Positions 43,200 through 53,183 of a stretch of DNA of 64,000 bases are shown here, one piece after another. The notes under the pieces are model-generated. The model did no database searches. It was not told the origin of the DNA and saw only the letters and a list, made by a program, of their open reading frames with translations. Made by a program: the position numbers and the translations under genes. Location of the stretch: positions 496,001-560,000 of the forward strand of contig MBPM02000040.1 of the NCBI GenBank assembly GCA_001695595.3, read 5' to 3'. Numbering within the stretch: position 1 is the stretch's first letter; every line of letters starts with the position of its first letter. The stretch is from Plasmopara viticola (Eukaryota > Oomycota > Peronosporomycetes > Peronosporales > Peronosporaceae).

Positions 43200-44528
43200 T
43201 CAGCAATGTACGTGGATGGCCACACGTCTGTTGAAAAAGATGCTGCACAACGTCATCAAGTTGAGAGCCATCCAACCCACATACTTCTTTGATCGTCTTG
43301 TTTTCCACATTATCGACAAACGTTTTCTCCATAATTGTCTTGATCGCTTCGGGTCGAAGGAGTGGATACCTAGTCGAGAAAACGTGTAAAGGCTCTGCGT
43401 GAGTTGCGCCTGGGCGGGTCTCATCCTCACATAGCTGAGAAAAGACCCACGCCCAAGGAATACGAAGAAAACATTTTTCATCATAAACCACTTACCAACA
43501 ATATTAAGGCAGAACTTCATGAAGTGCTCGCGACTGTCCAAATAACCCGAATTGTCTGCCTCAAACGCAGCACCAATCTCATCCAGCACAATAAACAGCG
43601 GCCCGACTTCGTCTGTCAAGTCTTCTAGAAAGGTTGCCACGTCTTGTGGTGGATTTAAGAGAATATCAGGTGGCTTCTCAAACATCTCACGGAGCTTCAT
43701 AATCAGCCGACGAACCATTACTGCATCAAGGGACGGCTCCAACAGGTCACCACGGTCAAATGTGATATGAAAGGTGCGGCATGCACCAAGAGTTTTCTGA
43801 AAATCGTCTTGACCAGCACCCTTCCAAGATACGCGGCCGCTTCGTATGTAATGATTCCCAAATGATGATTTGCCCATACCAACAACGTTGTCGGCAATGG
43901 GAATAACCCAATGGGGCCCACTATCCTTCACTGCTCTATAATAATTTCGTCGATGGATGCCTAGCAGCTGCTGTACTGCAAGATCGCGATTGACGAAAAA
44001 CAAATCGCCGGTCGCGAGTGAAAAGACTGGTTCGACTTCAGACTTCCAAACCCATTTTGATCCATGATATCCAGCAAGACTTTGCGCAACCTTGACTCTT
44101 TTGGGAAAAGATTCGGTCTGATATGGGATGCTGATGCCGGTTGCATGCGGAGGAGATGCATTTGGCGGCTCATCGGGTGGCACCACCACCAGCACATTCA
44201 CAGGGCCATTTCCTGCTGCAACTTGGTGTTTATCGATTTGGTGCCGCACATCTTTCTCCGAAAGGCCGACAACACTGATTTCCGCCCGCGCAGCACCCAA
44301 ATGTATCAAATCACTGATGTCACCCACACCTTTGACCGCATTTTCAGTCAGCCATGTGGCGCCCTTCATGGCCAAGAACAGCTGCACTCGATCGGCATCG
44401 CACTTGATTGTGCGGGATTTTTCTTCCTTGATGGCTTTCTTCAAGTCATCAAACGTGTCGCTCTCATCCACCCGCACAGAGAACGCGCTTCCAGTCGCTC
44501 CATCCACCGCACAAAACAGCTTCACCAT
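43200..44528 (-). CDS. CRN copy H, truncated Crinkler-type protein (442 codons)
   Basis: Open from the normal start through the header ([17 protein letters not shown]), P-loop (GMGKSS) and Walker B (LFIVLDEIG). The shared one-base deletion near 43362 then shifts the frame, and the wrong frame stays open about 43 codons longer than in B and C. It is a mosaic: the N-terminal part is like B and C, while the part around SGYLDSREHF is like E and G. Confidence 0.75.
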   Translation of the reverse strand: MVKLFCAVDGATGSAFSVRVDESDTFDDLKKAIKEEKSRTIKCDADRVQLFLAMKGATWLTENAVKGVGDISDLIHLGAARAEISVVGLSEKDVRHQIDKHQVAAGNGPVNVLVVVPPDEPPNASPPHATGISIPYQTESFPKRVKVAQSLAGYHGSKWVWKSEVEPVFSLATGDLFFVNRDLAVQQLLGIHRRNYYRAVKDSGPHWVIPIADNVVGMGKSSFGNHYIRSGRVSWKGAGQDDFQKTLGACRTFHITFDRGDLLEPSLDAVMVRRLIMKLREMFEKPPDILLNPPQDVATFLEDLTDEVGPLFIVLDEIGAAFEADNSGYLDSREHFMKFCLNIVGKWFMMKNVFFVFLGRGSFLSYVRMRPAQAQLTQSLYTFSRLGIHSFDPKRSRQLWRKRLSIMWKTRRSKKYVGWMALNLMTLCSIFFNRRVAIHVHC

Positions 44529-44654
44529 CCTTCCTTTTGTTTTCTGACTGCAGAAACCAATTTACACCTCGTTTTCAGGGTTTTATTTGAACGATGGTTT
44601 CCGGAAATAACCTCCAATGGGGTTGAAATCTCGGCTCTGAAACCAGTTCCAAAC

Positions 44655-44836
44655 GATACCGGTATCGGTCAATAGTATAATACCAGTACGACAATACTCA
44701 GTCAGTCTAAACAATGTTATAGCATTAACTTTAAATTGTTAGTGCGAAAAAAGAACTGATCAGATTAATCAATGCAAATAGACTTGTGATGAAATTCCTG
44801 TCAATGTGCTAGTATTGCGTCATCGTGGGCGATGAC
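44655..44836. promoter_or_regulatory. Upstream region of CRN copy H: palindrome and stem-loop
   Basis: GATACCGGTATC at 44655-44666 and the stem-loop at 44819-44836. Confidence 0.5.
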
Positions 44837-45113
44837 AGTGTACAACGTCCGCTGACTTATGTCACTGTCATTTAAATACTTTAAGAGCGCAGCGCTTGAG
44901 CACTTCAAGTTAAGGCCTTTTACATCTGCTCGGCACCTTCGTTCACTCTGTCGTTTCTTTCATACACGCCGCCCACATACGCAGCCCACTCAAATTAATT
45001 GCTGTGCTGACGCTTGTCTTCAATCTTTGAGTCCAACTCTGTCATAGGTCAGCCCCTTTTAAATCATGCTCGTATGTGACACTGTAGCAGGCGAATGTTG
45101 ATGTGTGTCGACA

Positions 45114-45230
45114 ATGGCGTCGCACTCTCTTTCGAACGTCGTGCTCCGATTTGAGCAGGTATTTTCTAATACCTTAGCAGCATGGACATGCGATGACCAT
45201 CTGCTAAAAGAGTTTAGTGATCAACTTTAA
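45114..45230 (+). CDS. 38-codon small ORF in the CRN gap, copy 8
   Basis: Same 117-base frame. It points toward the end of CRN copy I. Confidence 0.35.
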   Translation: MASHSLSNVVLRFEQVFSNTLAAWTCDDHLLKEFSDQL

Positions 45231-45424
45231 TTGGCTAAGCTAAGAAAATCACATGCAACTGTTCGAACTTCGTATGCATGTCGTCTTCAAACTTGCAGGA
45301 GTGCGCGAGGAAAATTCGCACTTGATGAATTTGTGTGTGCGTATCAACTACAACGCCTATTAACGATTATCGTCGAGGACTTGCTGGGCATTTTGCAACC
45401 TTTGAGAACAATGAATTGTCTCTT

Positions 45425-47185
45425 TTACGATTTTTCAAAGAAGTCTACTTCGACTTTTGAGATGATCACTTCTAATTCCTTCGATAACACAGGGTCCTCC
45501 CAAATACCAAAAAAGCGCGCCCGATTCGACGGTGTTGATAGATCCAGCAAAATCACTTCTTGAATAAATGGGTAGCCCAGAGCTGGCATCGACACCGACT
45601 TTCGCGTGTCGAACTTATCTGATAGCGTCTTGTTGTACTTCGTTGCGCACACCACCAGCACATTTAAGCGCTTCTGCATATTTCGACGCTCCAGAAACAT
45701 GCAGTTAAAGACATTACATTCCTTCCTCAAGTGAGCTTCACAGAACTCGGCTGATCTAAAGATTTTCACTGCAAGACCAAGCGTCAGGATTATGTCATCA
45801 GTCTGTGTCATCAATAACGCATCACTTGATGACGATTTTGAAAGCGGCTTCAAACAAATACTAGTCGCCATATTTTGACGCATGTCTGCTTCAATCATCT
45901 GCAGCAACAGCGGCCACGCACTTGGGTCGGCCGTCGGTGAATCAAGTTTCGGATGTTTCTTTCCTTTATCTGTTATCTTCGGAATTGGTCGAGTGTCGTC
46001 AGCGAATGACACGTGACTGCAAGTCCCAAAAGCTTGACTATAATTGAAGTACTCAGGCAAACCGTCTGTTAGTATTCGAGCAGAACTAAACATTTCTTGA
46101 AATCGTTTGAGACAAATCCACTCAAACACGGTAGAATTCTCGATCGAGAAGTTGTCGCCTGCAATTGCATGGATGTAGTCTTGGAATGGCAACAAGTATT
46201 GCAAAATAAGCTGAAGTATAAATGGCGTCGCATAAAGCTTCGCCTGCTCCACCGTTCCTTCCCATGCAATGCAGCAGTTGTTGGCAATAATATCCAGCGA
46301 GATCTGTCCTTCACCAACATACTCTACTTGTCTTGTGAGGTCTGCACATTCTCCACGGGTTATTATATCCAGCAATTTCGACGCGTGCTCTCTGTATTTT
46401 TTCAATTCGCCGTAAAACAACGTCCAATCTTCTATGTCGACTGGTTAATTGTACTCCATGAGTTCTGAAAACGATCGACACGTTTCAAACGCCATCAGCA
46501 ATGTACGTGGATGGCCACACGTCTGTTGAAAAAGATGCTGCACAACGTCATTAAGTCGAGAGCCATCCAATCCACATACTTCTTGATCGTCTTGTTCTTC
46601 ACATTATCGACAAACGTTTTCTCCATAATTGTCTTGATCGCTTCGGGTCGAAGGAGGTGGATACTCAGTCGAGAAAAGGTGAAAGGGCTCTGCATGAGTT
46701 GCGCCTGGGTGGTTCTCATCCTCAAATGGCTGAGAAACGATCCACGCCCAAGAAGCACGAAGAAAACATTTTTATCAATAACCACTTTCCAACAATATTG
46801 AGGCAGAACTTCATGAAGTGCTCGCGACTGTCCAAATAACCCAAATTGTCTGCCTCAAACGCAGCACCAATCTCATCCAGCACAATAAACAGCGGCCCAA
46901 CTTTGGTTGTCAAGTCTTCTATAAAGGTTTCACGTTTTGTGGTGGATTTAAGAGAAATCAGGTGGCTTCTCAAACATCTCACAGAGCTTCATAATCAGCC
47001 GACAACCATTACTGCATCGAGGGACGGCTCCAACAGGTCACCACGGTCAAATGTGGTATGAACGATGCGGCATGCACCAAGAGTTTTCTGAAAATCGTCT
47101 TGACCAGCACCCTTCCAAGATACGCGGCAATTTCGTATGTAATGATTCCCAAATGATGATTTGCCCAAACCAACGACGTTGTCGG
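45425..47185 (-). pseudogene. CRN copy I, 3' part cut off by a Copia insertion
   Basis: Same junction and several of the same lesions as D and F upstream of about 46500 (for example CTTCTTGATCG). The 3' part, frame 45425-46420 (331 codons), differs: short poly-A tract, EYN-stop variant and ELKKYREHASKLL wording as in E and G. It is therefore a recombinant of a D-type gene and an E/G-type gene. Confidence 0.85.
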
Positions 47186-47365
47186 TGTAACGACCTCTAA
47201 TTGGGTGTCCCACAGTATGTGCCAACTTGACATATAAGAGAAATAGTCACATTCTAGAATATCGAGACAGAAGAACACGTGGCTACAAGTGAGTTAGAGC
47301 CGATAGTTTGCTTTATTCCTATGAATTTACTTTCCATTTTGCACTGCGACAATCACATTGTTATA
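47186..47365 (+). repeat. 5' LTR, Copia copy 3
   Basis: 180 bp, same state as the other 5' LTRs. It is followed directly by the primer-binding site GGTTATGAGCCC at 47366-47377. Confidence 0.95.
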
Positions 47366-47369
47366 GGTT

Positions 47370-50030
47370 ATGAGCCCAATAACGAACCCGAACGAGATCC
47401 TCAGCGACGACAACTACTTCCTGTGGGAGTTTAACGCCCGCATGGCACTGGCTAGGAAGGACCTCCTTGATCATCTCGAGGTGAAGCCAGAAGACGCAGT
47501 GAACGCCCCCGCCCAATGGAAAGCCGCCGATGTGAAGGCGCTGGCTGTGGTGTCGAAGCTGTTGAGTCCAACGTACCAGATGATGGTGAGAAAAGCCAAT
47601 TCTGCATGGGAAGCATGGCAAATTCTGCGTGCATTCTTCATGAAGCAGAGTCTCCACAACCGTGTGCAGCTGCGCAAGCAACTCCACGAGTTCGCGATGG
47701 CCAGTGGTGAGAGTCTCATGGAGCATCTGGTGCAGTTCGATAAATTGTGTGCGAAGTTGGCTGCGGTTGGTGACGCTCTGCCTGAAGAGGAGAAGCTGGT
47801 GATCCTCCTTGGTAGTGTGCCAAGTGAGTACGACGCGATGGTGCGACTCATCGAAGCGCGCGACCGTGTGACACTTCTGGATGCAAAAGAGATGCTCCGA
47901 CGCGAATATGAGATGATTCAGAAACGCGAGGTGAAGGAGCAAGCATTCAAGGCGACGGTGAGTGATATTGGTGGAAGGTTCCAGAATGGGCGTGGAGGCC
48001 GACGTGGACGAAATGCCAAGGGACACGGACGCAAAGGGCATAATGGTGGTGACAAGAAGGAGTTCAAGGGCCGATGCTATGAATGCCACGAAGCTGGCCA
48101 CAAGAAGCAAGATTGCCCGAGGCTGACGGGCAATGCCGGTGGTTCGGAGTTCGCGTTCTCCGCTATGACCGCTGGTGGTGAGCGATCATCCACCTGGCTC
48201 CTTGATAGTGGAGCCAGCTCGCACATGACTACGGATCGGAATGATTTTTCGGAGTACCGCCCGCTTACAGAACCAATCGAGATCATGGTGGCAAATGGCC
48301 AGCGGGTTGCCGCCATAGGTATGGGTACCGTGCGAGTTAACTTTACCGGAGGCGTGCGGGTGAAGTTGACGGATGTTCTCCACGTTCAGAATTTGGACCG
48401 AAAGCTACTGTCGGTTCCTGCACTCATGTCCAAGAATCTCGCTGTGCAGTTCGACAAGACCGGTGCCTCCATCTCGCTGAATGGCCGTGTTATTGTTCGA
48501 GTCCCTCGGTTTGGGAAACTGTACGCGTGTGAACTAAAGTACAGAACGGAAGGCAACGCGTATACGGCATTTGATGGTGAGTCAAGTGATAAAGCCTACG
48601 AAGTCATTCACGCGCGCCTGGGACACGTCTCCGATACCAAGCTAAAGTTAATTGCTCGCGCGTGCGATGGTGTCCCCCCTATGGCTTTGTTTCAATCGGA
48701 TGGTGGTGTTTGCAGTGGCTGTGCGCAAGGAAAAATGACCACGAGCTCGTACGCGCACCAATCGGGTAGCGAGATAAAGACAGGTCGCCCATTCGAGATT
48801 GTGCACACGGATGTGATGGGGCCAATAAAACCGAAGTCCAAGGGTGGTGCGGTATACATCGTGGTCTTTGTGGACGACTTCAGCCGAGTAGTGTTCGTCA
48901 ACTTCATCAAGCAGAAGTCTCAAGTGTTCGATTGCTTCAAGGCATTTTGCACTCAGGTTAAGGTGCAACACGGCTGCAAGGTGATGTGTGTTCGTAGTGA
49001 CAACGGTGGTGAATATGTGAGCAAGCGCTTCGGCAAGTTCTGTGCGTCCAAAGGGATCATTCACCAGACGAGTGCGCCATACAGCCCCCAGCAAAATGGG
49101 ACCGCTGAGCGTATGAACCGGACACTAGCTGACATGGCCCGATCGATGCTACACTACATGCGAGTGGACCGTGTGTGGTGCGCTGAAGCGTTTCGGACTG
49201 CAGCTTACATCGTCAACCGTATCCCGAATACTGCGCGACCGGATCAGAGCCCCCTCGAAGTATTAACCGGAAAGCGCCAGTCACTCGAAGACCTTCGTGT
49301 ATTTGGTGCTCGTGGCTACGTACATGTTGACAAGCCAAACGTAGGCAAACTTGATCCTCGAGCTCACCGTTGCCTCTTCCTTGGATACGCTGATGGTTCG
49401 AAAGCATACCGTGTGTGGGATTACGACGACGAGCGCATCGTGATTTCGCGATCGGTGCATCTGAATGAGCGACCACCAGACACGTTCCATGCCGTCAGTG
49501 ATGACTCAAGTTGCTTTCCTTGGGTGGTTAGCATCAATGATCACGATTCCGTGAGTTATATTCCGCCACCGCGACCAGTGAATGAGAACGACCATGATGC
49601 AACTGCGGATGTCGACGATGCCGCCGACGTTGAAATGGAAGAAGTGCCCCCTACTGATGCTCAAGTCTCACCCGTTCCTACTGATGCTTTGGACAGGGGG
49701 AGTAACAGCCAGATGCAAGTTGTCCAGCGCATCAGTCCTGCCACTGCTACCGAAGATCAGCAGATGCAGCTCGCCCAGCGTCCTGATTGCGATATCGTCC
49801 CGCACTCACAACATCCAAGTCGGTCGATCGATCGCCCCGCCATCGTCCAACATCTCAACCCGAGCCTTGACCTCGTCCGTGCTGCCGGATGTGATCCGTG
49901 CGCACCGTCAGCAATAATCCCTCATGGTGAAGGTGTTGGCGTCGGCGTCGATGCATCAGAGAATCGCATAGTGTTCAGTGGTGGTTCCATTCGCCCTCGT
50001 CGATCACGTATGAACAACCGCGTCTACTGA
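47370..50030 (+). CDS. Copia copy 3 gag-protease-integrase polyprotein (886 codons)
   Basis: Unbroken from the start in the primer-binding site. Gag core is at about 1-230, zinc knuckle CYECHEAGHKKQDC at about 236-249, protease box LLDSGASSHM at about 280-290, the HHCC pre-integrase domain with HARLGHVSDTK and CSGCAQGK, then the integrase D-D-E core and an acidic linker. It ends RMNNRVY-stop after a missing G. The equivalent stretch of copy 1 keeps that G and reads on, so the ancestral element had a single gag-pol frame. Confidence 0.93.
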   Translation: MSPITNPNEILSDDNYFLWEFNARMALARKDLLDHLEVKPEDAVNAPAQWKAADVKALAVVSKLLSPTYQMMVRKANSAWEAWQILRAFFMKQSLHNRVQLRKQLHEFAMASGESLMEHLVQFDKLCAKLAAVGDALPEEEKLVILLGSVPSEYDAMVRLIEARDRVTLLDAKEMLRREYEMIQKREVKEQAFKATVSDIGGRFQNGRGGRRGRNAKGHGRKGHNGGDKKEFKGRCYECHEAGHKKQDCPRLTGNAGGSEFAFSAMTAGGERSSTWLLDSGASSHMTTDRNDFSEYRPLTEPIEIMVANGQRVAAIGMGTVRVNFTGGVRVKLTDVLHVQNLDRKLLSVPALMSKNLAVQFDKTGASISLNGRVIVRVPRFGKLYACELKYRTEGNAYTAFDGESSDKAYEVIHARLGHVSDTKLKLIARACDGVPPMALFQSDGGVCSGCAQGKMTTSSYAHQSGSEIKTGRPFEIVHTDVMGPIKPKSKGGAVYIVVFVDDFSRVVFVNFIKQKSQVFDCFKAFCTQVKVQHGCKVMCVRSDNGGEYVSKRFGKFCASKGIIHQTSAPYSPQQNGTAERMNRTLADMARSMLHYMRVDRVWCAEAFRTAAYIVNRIPNTARPDQSPLEVLTGKRQSLEDLRVFGARGYVHVDKPNVGKLDPRAHRCLFLGYADGSKAYRVWDYDDERIVISRSVHLNERPPDTFHAVSDDSSCFPWVVSINDHDSVSYIPPPRPVNENDHDATADVDDAADVEMEEVPPTDAQVSPVPTDALDRGSNSQMQVVQRISPATATEDQQMQLAQRPDCDIVPHSQHPSRSIDRPAIVQHLNPSLDLVRAAGCDPCAPSAIIPHGEGVGVGVDASENRIVFSGGSIRPRRSRMNNRVY

Positions 50031-50041
50031 CTGATGGAGAT

Positions 50042-51718
50042 ATGCCTTTGCATCTTGGTGGCGCTGAAAATGACGATGAGCCAGAACCAGAAAGCAAGCG
50101 ACCACGCCTGGATGAGTACGAAATTGCGTTGGCGGTGTCTGAGCTGCCTACATCTTACGCTGAAGCAATGGCGGCCCCTGACGCTCCACAATGGAAGGAA
50201 GCTATTCGTGCTGAGATTCGGTCGCATGTGCGGAGCCACACGTGGGACATGGTGCGACGACCTCAAGGAAACAAGGTGATCGGATGCAAATGGGTATTCG
50301 CGAAGAAGTACGACGAGAATGGAGCGGTTAAGCGATACAAGGCACGTCTGGTCGCTCGAGGTTTCCTCCAGACTCGCGGCATAGACTATACCCACACATA
50401 CTCACCAGTGGCAAGCATGAACACGATCCGGGTCTTTCTCGCATTGTACTGCTCTCGACGCCTCATGATTCGCCAGTTTGACATTGAGACCGCATTTCTA
50501 AATGGAAAGCTTGACGAAACAGTGTTTATAAATCCCCCTGAAGGAGTGAATGTGGCGCCGGAATTGGTTTGCAGACTCCGCCGCAGCCTCTATGGACTCA
50601 AGCAAGCTGCAGCTGTGTGGCACCGTACCATCCGCGACGTGTTCAAGCGTCTAGGTTTCAAACAGCGTCGAGCTGATCCTTGTCTCTTCGTTCGACGAAA
50701 TGACAGTGACCCAGCGGCCGCGGTTTTTGTGGTGCTTTACGTGGACAATCTACTTGTTGGCTGCAAAACAGAGGAACAAGCGCGATCCGTGTGTACTGGT
50801 CTCGCGTCGCACTTCACGGTCAAATCACTCGGTGATGTTCGTTTCGTTCTCGGGATGGAAGTACTTCACGATCGGAAACGTGGTGAAATGGTGGTGAAGC
50901 AATCTCAGTTTATAACCAAGTTGCTCGAGCGTTTTGGTCAAGTATCTGCTCATGGTGTCCGCAACCCAATGGTGATCGGTCAAGATCTCAGCCCATCCGA
51001 CAAGCACGGTGTATGCACAGACAAAAATAAGTACCGCGAACTAATCGGATCAATGCTGTACGTTGCCAATGCCACACGTCCCGACATTGGCTACGTGCTG
51101 TCGATACTCTCTCAGTACCTCGATACGCCGCGTGAGATGCATTGGAATGCTGCGTTACGTGTACTTCGCTACCTCAAGGCCACTGATTCGATCGGCATCC
51201 ACTACACGTCAAAGGGCAAAAATATCGTGACATACTGCGACGCGAACTGGGGTGGTGATAAGGAAACGCGACGTTCGACGTCTGGTGTGATGGTGAAGAT
51301 GGCTGACGGTCCGGTCATCTACAAGAGCAAGCGTCAAGCGACCGTCGCGTTATCAACTGCTGAAGCCGAGTACATGGCTCTCGCACTTACCGCTCAAGAA
51401 GTACTGTGGCTGCGTTTCCTCCTCACAGAAATGGGTGTAAGCGTGTCGAGTGCGTCGACGATCTACATGGACAACCAGTCGGCGATTAGTATGGCAACTA
51501 ACCACGGATACACCCCACGCGCCAAGCACATCGACCTCCGAGCTCACTTCGTCCGTGACTACGTCGAAAAGGGCACCATCAAGGTGGAGTACGTACCATC
51601 GGAGTCTAAGCTAGCGGATATGTTAACGAAGGCCATTCCGACGCCACGCTTTGTGGAGCTTCGTGACGCATGCGGACTTGTGGACTGTCAAGTTGAGGGG
51701 GAGTGTAACGACCTCTAA
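50042..51718 (+). CDS. Copia copy 3 reverse transcriptase and RNase H (catalytic box mutated)
   Basis: 558 codons with all RVT_2 and RNase H motifs. The second Asp of the YVDD box is Asn (codon AAT at 50747-50749), which removes a metal-binding residue. It also has FKQRRADP where copies 1 and 2 have FKQCRADP. Confidence 0.9.
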   Translation: MPLHLGGAENDDEPEPESKRPRLDEYEIALAVSELPTSYAEAMAAPDAPQWKEAIRAEIRSHVRSHTWDMVRRPQGNKVIGCKWVFAKKYDENGAVKRYKARLVARGFLQTRGIDYTHTYSPVASMNTIRVFLALYCSRRLMIRQFDIETAFLNGKLDETVFINPPEGVNVAPELVCRLRRSLYGLKQAAAVWHRTIRDVFKRLGFKQRRADPCLFVRRNDSDPAAAVFVVLYVDNLLVGCKTEEQARSVCTGLASHFTVKSLGDVRFVLGMEVLHDRKRGEMVVKQSQFITKLLERFGQVSAHGVRNPMVIGQDLSPSDKHGVCTDKNKYRELIGSMLYVANATRPDIGYVLSILSQYLDTPREMHWNAALRVLRYLKATDSIGIHYTSKGKNIVTYCDANWGGDKETRRSTSGVMVKMADGPVIYKSKRQATVALSTAEAEYMALALTAQEVLWLRFLLTEMGVSVSSASTIYMDNQSAISMATNHGYTPRAKHIDLRAHFVRDYVEKGTIKVEYVPSESKLADMLTKAIPTPRFVELRDACGLVDCQVEGECNDL

Positions 51719-51883
51719 TTGGGTGTCCCACAGTATGTGCCAACTTGACATATAAGAGAAATAGTCACATTCTAGAATATCGAGACAGAAGAACACGTGG
51801 CTACAAGTGAGTCAGAGCCGATAGTTTGCTTTATTATTATGAATTTACTTTCCATTTTGCACTGCGACAATCACATTGTTATA
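51704..51883 (+). repeat. 3' LTR, Copia copy 3
   Basis: 180 bp, same state as the other 3' LTRs, ending GTTATA. Confidence 0.95.
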
Positions 51884-52522
51884 ATCGGCAATGGGAATAA
51901 CCCAATGGGGCCCACTATCCTTCACTGCTCTATAATAATTTCGTCGATGGATGCCTAGCAGCTGCTGTACTGCAAGATCGCGATTGACGAAAAACAAATC
52001 GCCGGTCGCGAGTGAAAAGACTGGTTCGACTCCAGACTTCCAAACCCATTTTGATCCATGATATCCAGCAAGACTTTGCGCAACCTTGACTCTTTTGGGA
52101 AAAGATTCGGTCTGATATGGGATGCTGATGCCGGTTGCATGCGGAGGAGATGCATTTGGCGGCTCATCGGTTGGCACCACCACCAGCACATTCACAGGGC
52201 CATTTCCTGCTGCAACTTGGTGTTTATCGATTTGGTGCCGCACATCTTTCTCCGAAAGGCCGACAACACTGATTTCCGCCCGCGCAGCACCCAAATGTGT
52301 CAAACCACTGATGTCACTCACACCTTTAACCGCATTTTCAGTCAGCCATGTGGCGCCTTTCATGGCCAAGAACAGCTGCACTTGATCGGCATCGCACTTG
52401 ATTGTGCGGGATTTTTCTTTCTTGATGGCTTTCTTCAAGTCATCAACCGTGTCGCTCTCATCCACCCGCACAGAGAACGCGCTTCCAGTCGCTCCATTTA
52501 CCGCACAAAACAGCTTCACCAT
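51845..52522 (-). CDS. CRN copy I, Crinkler header fused to an LTR-encoded tail (225 codons)
   Basis: Same length and fusion point as in D and F. A few residues differ (NGATGS, KKEKSRT, DADQVQ), resembling G at the extreme N-terminus. All motifs and the LTR-derived stop are intact, despite divergence from D and F. Confidence 0.75.
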   Translation of the reverse strand: MVKLFCAVNGATGSAFSVRVDESDTVDDLKKAIKKEKSRTIKCDADQVQLFLAMKGATWLTENAVKGVSDISGLTHLGAARAEISVVGLSEKDVRHQIDKHQVAAGNGPVNVLVVVPTDEPPNASPPHATGISIPYQTESFPKRVKVAQSLAGYHGSKWVWKSGVEPVFSLATGDLFFVNRDLAVQQLLGIHRRNYYRAVKDSGPHWVIPIADYNNVIVAVQNGK

Positions 52523-52625
52523 CCTTCCTTTTGTTTTTTGACTGCAGAAACCAATTTACACCTCGTTTTCAGGGTTTTATTTGAACGATGGTTTCCGGAA
52601 ATAACCTCCAATGGGGTTGAAATCT

Positions 52626-52769
52626 CGGCTCTGAAACCAGTTCCAAACGATACCGGTATCGGTCAATAGTATAATACCAGTACGACAATACTCAGTCCGG
52701 CTCTGAAACCAGTTCCAAATGATACCGGTATCGGTCAATAGTATAATACCAGTACGACAATACTCCGTC
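52626..52769. repeat. 72-bp tandem duplication upstream of CRN copy I
   Basis: Two adjacent 72-bp copies (52626-52697 and 52698-52769), each carrying GATACCGGTATC (52649-52660 and 52721-52732). The first has the CCAAACG and CTCAGTC variants seen upstream of A and H. The second has CCAAATG and CTCCGTC as upstream of E and G. This looks like the scar of an unequal exchange between two array members. Confidence 0.85.
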
Positions 52770-52884
52770 AGTCTAAACAATGTTATAGCATTAACGTTAA
52801 ATTGTTAGTGCGAAAAAAGAACTGATCAGATCAATCCATGCAAATAGACTTGTGATGAAATTCCTGTCAATGTGCTAGTATTGC

Positions 52885-52902
52885 GTCATCGTGGGCGATG
52901 AC
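52885..52902. promoter_or_regulatory. Stem-loop upstream of CRN copy I
   Basis: GTCATCG-TGGG-CGATGAC, perfect 7-bp stem, as upstream of the other inner copies. Confidence 0.45.
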
Positions 52903-53183
52903 AGTGTACAACGTCCGCTGACTTATATCGACTGTCATTTAAATACTTTAAGAGCGCAGCGCTTGAGCACTTCAAGTTAAGGCCTTTTACATCTGCTCGG
53001 CACCTTCGTTCACTCTGTCGTTTCTTTCATACACGCCGCCCACATACGCAGACCATAGCTCAAATTAATTGCTGTGCTGACGCTTGTCTTCAATCTTTAA
53101 GTCCAACTCTGTCATAGGTCAGCCCCTTTTAAATCATGCTCGTATGTGACACTGTAGCAGGCGAATGTTGATGTGTGTCGACA

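Larger units (their letters stand above)
47186..51883 (+). mobile_element. Ty1/Copia element in CRN copy I (copy 3 of 3)
   Basis: 4,698 bp, the best-preserved frame of the three copies: only one frame break (near 50000, a missing G) divides it into 886 and 558 codons. The target duplication is GTCGG (47181-47185) and ATCGG (51884-51888), a single later change. The catalytic RT box reads YVDN, so this most complete copy cannot reverse-transcribe. LTR differences are as in copies 1 and 2. Confidence 0.95.

Noticed and set aside
49990..50045. Programmed frameshift between Copia integrase and RT
   Set aside because: Copy 1 keeps an extra G there and reads on into the RT linker, so copies 2 and 3 have simply lost a base. 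Copia elements normally use a single frame.
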